From: UBA1757 sp045627385
Lineage (GTDB): Bacteria > Bacteroidota > Bacteroidia > Bacteroidales > UBA1402
Direction of reading: 5' to 3'
NCBI GenBank assembly: GCA_045627385.1
Contig: JAZQNO010000020.1
Location: 1 to 64,000 of the forward strand
DNA: 64,000 bases
The position numbers and the translations under genes are program-made. The notes under the pieces were generated by a model. That model was given only the letters and a program-made list of their open reading frames with translations. It was not told the DNA's origin and searched no databases. Shown in pieces: positions 60,948-64,000 of this stretch (position 1 is its first letter; every line of letters begins with the position of its first letter).

Positions 60948-63900
60948 ATGAAGAATATTCTTAAATATGGCAGCACACTGCTGCTGGCATTCCTTTTGAG
61001 TGCCCCGTCTTTCGCCCAGACGGTCGTCCGTGGTAAAGTTACGGCAGCTGTCGACGGTGAGAGTCTGATTTCGGTTACCGTCATGGAGGTCGATGCGAAC
61101 AACCGTGTCGTCGGCGTCACCATCACCAACTACGACGGTGAATACGCCATTCAGGTGAACAATACCGAAAATATGCTGCGGTTCAAATATCTGGGCTTCG
61201 AAACCAAGGATGTGGCCATCGGCAGCAAAAAGGTCCTCAACGTGGTGATGGAGGAACAGTCCCACACGCTTCAGGATGCCGTGGTCACCGCCAAGGCCAC
61301 ACAGTCGGACGGACGTTTCGTCATTCCGGAGCGTGAGGTCTCCATGGCTATGCAGAAGATCAGTGCGGAAGAGTTCGACGGCATCCAAGTGGCATCTATC
61401 GACGATGCCCTACAGGGCCGAATCGCCGGTTTGGACATTGTGAACGTTTCGGGTGAGCCCGGTGCCGGTATGTCGATGCGTATCCGCGGCACCACCACGC
61501 TGGGCGCCGATGCCGACGGCAACCGTCTGACTTCGGCCGAGCCTCTGATTGTCATCAACGACATCATCTACGATACGGAGATTGACGAAGGTTTCGATTT
61601 CGCCACTGCCAACCAGGACCAGTATGCACAGTTGATCAACGTCAACCCCGACGATATCGAATCGATCACCGTCCTGAAGGATGCCGCTTCTACGGCCATC
61701 TGGGGTTCGAAAGGTGCCAACGGTGTGTTGATGATCACCACCAAGAAGGGTACACCCGGTCCGACTCGAGTCAACTATTCCTACTCGTTGACCCGTGCCC
61801 GTCAGCCGAAGGGTCTGCATATGCTCAACGGTGACAACTACACCATGCTGATGAAGCAGGCCTATTACAACCCTCAGTTGGAAAATGCTTCTTCCAATAT
61901 TCCTGAACTCAACTACGACGATACCTTCACTGAGTACGAAAACTACAACAACAATACGGACTGGCGCAAGGAAATCAGCCAGATAGGTTATACCCATGAC
62001 CACAACGTCACCATTTCTGGTGGCGGTGACAAGGTGACTTTCCGCGTATCGGCCGCTTACTACACGCAGACCGGTACCGTCATCGGACAGCGCTTGGACC
62101 GTCTGAGTCTCCGTTCGAACATCAATTATCAGGTATCCGACCGTATCCGCTTCAGTTCGGATTTCTCCTACACCTTCTCCGACAACGACAAGAACTACGA
62201 GGATCTGTTGAACAACGCCTATAACAAGATGCCTAACCTGAGTGTCTACGCTCAGGATTGGGATGGCAACGATACGGACGTCTACTATCACATCCGTTCG
62301 GATTCGCAGTTGAACGATGCTCAGAAGAATATGAGCAACCCGGTGGCTGTGGGTTATCTGGCCACCAACAACAACAAAAGCTACCGCACTTCGCCCAACT
62401 TCAACCTCGACTACGAACTTCTCGACCGCAGCCGTACCGAAGGCTCGCTGAAAGCCTCTGTGAACGTGTCGTTCGACCTGAACAGTTCTCAGGTCACTTC
62501 TTACTTCCCGAAGGAAGCGGCCAACAAGATTTGGTCTGACCAGTCGGTCAACGTCTCCGAACGTGGCGAGAGCGAAAGCATGAGTCTGAACGGACGTGCC
62601 CAGCTGACTTGGCGTCCCGTCTTCAACAACCGAGACCACTCGTTGCAAGTGCTCGGACGTTTCAACATCGGAACCAGCAACAACGGCTCTCTGTCGTCGT
62701 CCATCTACGGCCTGCCTTCTTCTAAACTGAAATCATCGACCTTGGACGCCGCCACGAAATCGATGTCGAACAACTACAGCGATTCTCGCTCGCTGCAGGG
62801 CGCCGGTTCGTTCCACTATGCCTACAAGGGCCGCTATGTGTTCGACACGACGCTGTCGGTGAACGGAAGTTCGAAATTCGGTAAGAGCAAACGTTTCGGT
62901 ACCTTCCCCGGCTTCTCCCTGAAGTGGATTGTCAGCGACGAGCCTTTCTTCGATTTTGTCCGCGATTACATCTCCGATATGGGTATCCGCTACAGTTTCG
63001 GCATCAACGGTAACGAGCCTGGCGGAGGTACGCTGCAGTACAGCCGTTACGGAAAGTTTGCCGAAGGCTACATCGACATGACAGCCATGTACCCGATCAA
63101 CATGCGTCTGAACAATCTGCAGTGGGAAAAGACCACACAGCATAACATCGGTGCAGACTTCGATCTGGTAGACGGTAAGTTTGGCATCGACTACAACTAC
63201 TATTTCAAGCACACGACCAACATGCTGTTCAGCGGTCTGGGCGTGTCTTCGTCGAGCGGTTTCAAGACGCTGGATTACTCGAATGTGGGTGTGATGAACA
63301 ACCAGGGTTGGGAGTTCAACGGCCACATCCGCGACCTTGTCCGGGTGAACCGTTTCAGCATGGACCTCAACTTCAACTTTTCGAACAACCGCAACACCAT
63401 CATCGAACTGACCGACGAGGTGCTGACCCGCTACAACAAGGACTACGATTTCAAGAACGGTTCGTATCTGTCGCGTGTCCAGATCGGCAACTCAGTAGGC
63501 TCCATCTACGGCTTCGAATATTTGGGTGTCTACGAGAACGGCAAGTATGATCCGGCCAATCCTTCGGCCACCTGTCCGATTGCCCGCGACAAGGACGGCA
63601 ATGCCATTCTCGATGCCAACGGCAACACCAAACCGATGATGTTCGCTTACGGAAACACGGCCGCTTACGAATTCAAGGCCGGTGACGCCATGTACCGCGA
63701 CATCAACCACGACGGTTCCATCGACGAATTGGACATCGTTTATCTGGGCAACTCTCAGGCAAAGGTGAACGGTGGTTTCGGTACGAATTTCCGCTGGGGA
63801 CAGATTTCGATGTCGGCCTTCTTCAACTTCCGTGCTGGTAACAAGGTGGTCAATTCGGCCCGTATGAATGCCGAAAACATGTACACCAACAACAACCAGA

Positions 63901-64000
63901 GCGTTGCTGTGAACTGGCGCTGGCGCAAGGAAGGCGACCAGACACTCATGCCTCGAGCTCTGTATAACTACGGTTACAACTGGCTGGCCAGTGACCGTTA
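60948..64000 (+). CDS. SusC/RagA-family TonB-dependent receptor, 3' end outside window
   Basis: About 1017 codons are present before the window ends. The ATG at 60948 is chosen; an ATG at 60942 overlapping the FAS1 stop is in the same frame and equally possible. A signal peptide (MKNILKYGSTLLLAFLLSAPSFAQ) precedes a carboxypeptidase-regulatory-like domain (residues about 25-105). A plug domain follows with IDDALQGRIAGLDIVNVSG and SITVLKDAASTAIWGSKGANG, then beta-barrel strands. SusC proteins import glycans or peptides with a SusD lipoprotein, not yet seen here. Its substrate is unknown. Confidence 0.93.
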   Translation, partial: MKNILKYGSTLLLAFLLSAPSFAQTVVRGKVTAAVDGESLISVTVMEVDANNRVVGVTITNYDGEYAIQVNNTENMLRFKYLGFETKDVAIGSKKVLNVVMEEQSHTLQDAVVTAKATQSDGRFVIPEREVSMAMQKISAEEFDGIQVASIDDALQGRIAGLDIVNVSGEPGAGMSMRIRGTTTLGADADGNRLTSAEPLIVINDIIYDTEIDEGFDFATANQDQYAQLINVNPDDIESITVLKDAASTAIWGSKGANGVLMITTKKGTPGPTRVNYSYSLTRARQPKGLHMLNGDNYTMLMKQAYYNPQLENASSNIPELNYDDTFTEYENYNNNTDWRKEISQIGYTHDHNVTISGGGDKVTFRVSAAYYTQTGTVIGQRLDRLSLRSNINYQVSDRIRFSSDFSYTFSDNDKNYEDLLNNAYNKMPNLSVYAQDWDGNDTDVYYHIRSDSQLNDAQKNMSNPVAVGYLATNNNKSYRTSPNFNLDYELLDRSRTEGSLKASVNVSFDLNSSQVTSYFPKEAANKIWSDQSVNVSERGESESMSLNGRAQLTWRPVFNNRDHSLQVLGRFNIGTSNNGSLSSSIYGLPSSKLKSSTLDAATKSMSNNYSDSRSLQGAGSFHYAYKGRYVFDTTLSVNGSSKFGKSKRFGTFPGFSLKWIVSDEPFFDFVRDYISDMGIRYSFGINGNEPGGGTLQYSRYGKFAEGYIDMTAMYPINMRLNNLQWEKTTQHNIGADFDLVDGKFGIDYNYYFKHTTNMLFSGLGVSSSSGFKTLDYSNVGVMNNQGWEFNGHIRDLVRVNRFSMDLNFNFSNNRNTIIELTDEVLTRYNKDYDFKNGSYLSRVQIGNSVGSIYGFEYLGVYENGKYDPANPSATCPIARDKDGNAILDANGNTKPMMFAYGNTAAYEFKAGDAMYRDINHDGSIDELDIVYLGNSQAKVNGGFGTNFRWGQISMSAFFNFRAGNKVVNSARMNAENMYTNNNQSVAVNWRWRKEGDQTLMPRALYNYGYNWLASDR

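Overview
The window looks like a chromosomal segment of a Bacteroidales bacterium (phylum Bacteroidota), G+C rich by eye (mid to high 50s percent, not computed). Four things support this. Upstream regions repeatedly carry the Bacteroidota promoter -7 element TAnnTTTG (TATCTTTG, TATATTTG, TATTTTTG), in the clearest cases with a -33 TTG/TTTG. Families typical of the group are present: a SusC/RagA TonB-dependent receptor, a FAS1 lipoprotein, a Porin_10 beta-barrel, a serC-serA-DUF1015 operon and a DUF6913-like protein. Two secreted proteins end in type IX secretion (T9SS) sorting-like domains. No plasmid, phage or insertion-sequence genes were recognised. The genus cannot be fixed from this window; a Prevotellaceae- or Muribaculaceae-like gut or rumen member is a reasonable guess.

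Layout. 1-2.44 kb (minus): a four-gene overlapping operon (membrane protein, DUF2867, BAHD-like acyltransferase, GNAT cut by the window edge). It abuts a TetR-like C-terminal remnant and a GC-rich 20-bp tandem repeat. 2.98-5.2 kb (plus): a multi-pass membrane protein and a HAD hydrolase. 5.3-8.5 kb (minus): rarA, a GH105-type lipoprotein and a VanX-like dipeptidase. 8.7-13.1 kb (plus): serC, serA, DUF1015, a YigZ-type protein and smpB. 13.1-18 kb (minus): slyD, aroC, an M49 peptidase lipoprotein and a GNAT-like protein. 18-26.9 kb (plus): porin, ligA, DUF6913-like, dapA, pheT, yebC. 26.9-30.6 kb: tRNA-Cys, a winged-helix protein, a SPOR lipoprotein, folC, mltG and tRNA-Ser. 30.6-35.2 kb (minus): a 1517-residue secreted beta-helix protein. 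35.3-42.6 kb (plus): ruvX, def, a TPR protein, a PL1 pectate lyase and a CotH-kinase surface protein. 42.6-43.6 kb (minus): asparaginase. 43.7-50.8 kb (plus): GH31 alpha-xylosidase-like enzyme, SSS sugar symporter and GH2 enzyme. 50.8-57.8 kb (minus): dnaG, rsfS, ftsH, cdsA, then an ECF sigma factor, a candidate anti-sigma protein and a Spy-like periplasmic protein. 57.9-64 kb (plus): a FAS1 lipoprotein and a SusC receptor running off the window.

How it fits together. Most of the window is housekeeping: serine and lysine/aromatic biosynthesis, tRNA charging, trans-translation, replication, peptidoglycan and phospholipid synthesis. Interleaved with it is plant cell-wall polysaccharide use: PL1, GH105, GH31/SSS/GH2, the beta-helix protein and SusC. 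The most interesting parts are the PL1-CotH translationally coupled pair with the neighbouring T9SS beta-helix protein, the bacterial BAHD-like acyltransferase operon at a recombination-like junction, the GH31-SSS-GH2 import module without SusC/D, and the ftsH-cdsA-linked sigma/anti-sigma/Spy-like triad. None is proven to be a new system; each is inferred from reading motifs and gene order. Residue positions marked 'about' were estimated from coordinates.
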